DNA from: Lysobacterales bacterium
Lineage (GTDB): Bacteria > Pseudomonadota > Gammaproteobacteria > Xanthomonadales > SZUA-38
Length of the DNA stretch: 64,000 nt
Direction: 5' to 3'
Assembly (NCBI GenBank): GCA_028285525.1
Contig: JANQOZ010000026.1
Span: 62,001-126,000 of the forward strand
A program made the translations under genes and the position numbers. This document shows, piece after piece, positions 63,501-64,000 of this stretch. Under the pieces are notes generated by a model that saw nothing but the letters and a program-made list of their open reading frames with translations, ran no database searches and was not told the DNA's origin. Every line of letters starts with the position of its first letter. The first letter of the stretch is position 1.

Positions 63501-63753
63501 CAAACAGCCCCGCGGTGGCATTACACATCGTGATCTGCGTGCCGGGTTCGATGGTCAGCGTGCCGCCGTTTCGCATCGTCACCCGCTGGTTAAAGAAGAC
63601 TTCACCGGAAATCGTAATGTCGTATTCCAGCAGGCCAGCCAGCGTGGGGTTGCTGCAGTCGAAAACACCCGCCCCTGCTGGCGCTGCCAGCGCAACCGCT
63701 GCAATCGCCAGTACTCCCTGGGCAAGCCCCGTGGATGTCCACTTCCTTGTCAT
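60562..63753 (-). CDS. Large secreted beta-helix / Ig-like protein with C-terminal FANGFE
   Basis: A 1063-residue protein from ATG 63753, which follows GGAGA. Signal peptide (GVLAIAAVALAAPAGAGV), a right-handed parallel beta-helix (about 30-480; strands such as GTLTIEPGTQITM, GTLTISNSTIEFSQS), a Big_1/invasin-like Ig domain (about 500-570; EITVTLRDLAGNPLAGKMVEV), a domain with TGFPVDFTVPMRNTRS, a helical region (about 750-950) and a C-terminal beta domain ending VDGVFANGFE. It looks like an adhesin or surface structural protein. The helical insert rich in DQ and EL is unlike the rest and I do not recognise it. No autotransporter or type I secretion tail is seen. Confidence 0.8.
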   Translation of the reverse strand: MTRKWTSTGLAQGVLAIAAVALAAPAGAGVFDCSNPTLAGLLEYDITISGEVFFNQRVTMRNGGTLTIEPGTQITMCNATAGLFVATGSGLIAEGTASQPIVFNALDPNINWDQILLAIDLLPNSIMRHVILNDGGGNDASEETAALEFEDNFGSPFAMPMVDHVTINRSGSYGFYLQHNENDVTPPSVTNITINESANAPILADAGALGGLGGSNSFSNNGVQRIEVGSGINSGIFQHATWQDHGIPYELTEGIYVRTTGLTPDAVRWTLDPGVTLLVRPEKTIVIGSNTDATLLARGTEAKPITITRIDDSSDYWGQLLFAGNTDSVLEYVNISWGGETDGSPDTTGMIRQNDEGTLTISNSTIEFSQSSGFFQFGGDLYLRDSSLSNNLGLGIFSCCESNASLRGNAIVNNLFGAIRNNFPRNSCIDAVGNFWGDAGGPADSDDGDSACGAGDTNAGLGDSVTAGVLYRPWLASLNGDVTNRSQISAEPRFVIADGVSEAEITVTLRDLAGNPLAGKMVEVQSTLGTIQQPLALTDANGQTTAFMTSVETGFASISATNLTDDDQVAGSGGLSFWQGPGDTGGLVDPNGTPYARVDLVLERPPFVTGFPVDFTVPMRNTRSTPIDVEVQYGVSGLHIGVPFTPVDTVNRSLDPGETWDALGFFLPTMTGHQCVEALVSFSSGTNKGGSSFRLQKNKNPRSCNDFKPTSLIPTKLGLGGVRKHFRNVDRESRKVKRCLDTNLTFNKGLATSTLYTTRSLPPTVTPPTFSAGGEITSGLAAAMTELSAIGAEISGLITANGETRQKLSWAAQADDQQWVDTQYFYFRQLSLLEGQKLLELAAAIDNYLLEVQAAGIPDELTTPDEQEAYLASLKAVGFEQSDVDYLLDSGWPQADIDQRLADAISVLEETNFRTVSFYGVIRQTRDEVLAEGNRLVSRFGATTNKFAGKGLMPEPELDPVAYDFRLGHDRSTTETVDLVVKPLNIPSNWTYELSDRSVTLDAGQIEIVTLTLYPSVSNLGGDRVDLAVEGYIGDELLGGILFDYTLPRLIENVDGVFANGFE

Positions 63754-63832
63754 AAGCCGTCTCCGATTCACAATTTACGTCCGTTTTTACGCAAGAAATA
63801 CGCACCGATACTTCTGAAACGAATTGGTGGCT

Positions 63833-63899
63833 CAAAACACGACATGACATTGCCAGCGGCCCCAGGCAAAACGCTGAGGGGCGTGCTCATGTCGTTTTG
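63833..63899. promoter_or_regulatory. Long imperfect hairpin upstream of the beta-helix gene
   Basis: CAAAACACGACATGA (63833-63847) pairs with TCATGTCGTTTTG (63887-63899) apart from a two-base bulge. GCCCC and GGGGC pair inside. It lies about 80 bases before the leftward ATG. It could be a terminator for an upstream leftward gene beyond the window, an attenuator in the leader, or a small repeat unit. Nothing else is seen from 63900 to the window end. Confidence 0.45.
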
Positions 63900-64000
63900 A
63901 CGATATAGATCGCGGATGGGCTAGGCGAAATCTGACGTCCGGCCTATGATCCTCCAGCAGTTTTTCCGCCAGAATAGGCAATATTCCAAATACCCCCGCA

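Noticed and set aside
61285-63900. Long plus-strand open frames (378 and 401 codons)
   Set aside because: They are antisense to the beta-helix protein, which has a signal peptide, ribosome binding site and recognisable strands. The antisense products look random and rich in Arg, Gly and His.
1-64000. tRNA, rRNA, CRISPR or prophage
   Set aside because: No cloverleaf, rRNA segment, regularly spaced repeat or phage gene was recognised on either strand.

Overview
The window reads as chromosome of a free-living, probably marine or saline gammaproteobacterium with moderately high GC. The clues are IPTL-type C-terminal sorting segments, a large TonB-dependent receptor with an EEVVVTAQKRE plug start, a DNA-binding/beta-propeller one-component regulator, Spy-like and Omp85 envelope proteins, and many signal-peptide-bearing hydrolases. 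The Wenzhouxiangella/Woeseia-like part of the class is a guess from style, not a demonstrated placement. I see no tRNA, rRNA, CRISPR array, transposase or phage gene.

Layout. 1-6.4 kb: a giant secreted cohesin/dockerin/FG-GAP protein running off the left edge, a Spy-like periplasmic protein, and an Omp85-family gene broken by one in-frame TGA. 6.6-11.5 kb: a signal-peptide SDR, a GH16 glucanase, and a glycan group (TPR-fucosyltransferase-like enzyme, methyltransferase, CgeB-like glycosyltransferase). 11.6-16.1 kb: a TetR/sterol-desaturase pair with twin operators, and a long-form aconitase B. 16.2-23.6 kb: a divergent unit with a TetR plus cytochrome c-sorbosone dehydrogenase facing a TonB receptor, an amidohydrolase and a metallo-beta-lactamase-fold enzyme. 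23.7-31.3 kb: a hybrid kinase with periplasmic TPRs, folE, two beta-lactamase-fold serine hydrolases and an IPTL-tailed secreted protein. 31.4-38.5 kb: TetR, then an RND / LolA-like / outer-membrane barrel operon, a MarR/DUF3237 pair, and a pseudogene remnant of the barrel gene. 38.5-47.2 kb: prolyl oligopeptidase, a tightly overlapping GST/NTF2/tautomerase/DMT operon with a divergent LysR, a penicillin-acylase-family enzyme, a secreted DJ-1/PfpI protein and an NTF2-like protein. 47.3-52.9 kb: a ToxR/CadC-type propeller regulator facing an FAD oxidoreductase-MogA-C45 acyltransferase operon. 53-64 kb: an export-rich block with a trypsin-like protease, a membrane protein and four secreted proteins that share a C-terminal F-x-[DN]-G-F-E tail.

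How it fits together. Most genes act at or beyond the inner membrane: uptake of substrates (TonB receptor), cleavage of amide, ester and lactam-type bonds (amidohydrolase, metallo-hydrolase, serine hydrolases, S9 peptidase, acylase, C45 enzyme), envelope lipid traffic (RND/LolA-like/barrel) and surface display. Several regulators sit divergently beside their presumed targets, and palindromes consistent with their operators can be read directly in the shared intergenic DNA. The most distinctive observations are the recurring DGFE-type C-terminus, the patchwork barrel pseudogene that looks like gene conversion, the single-stop Omp85 gene, the apparent fusion of two secreted proteins at the left edge, and the FAD/MogA/C45 operon.
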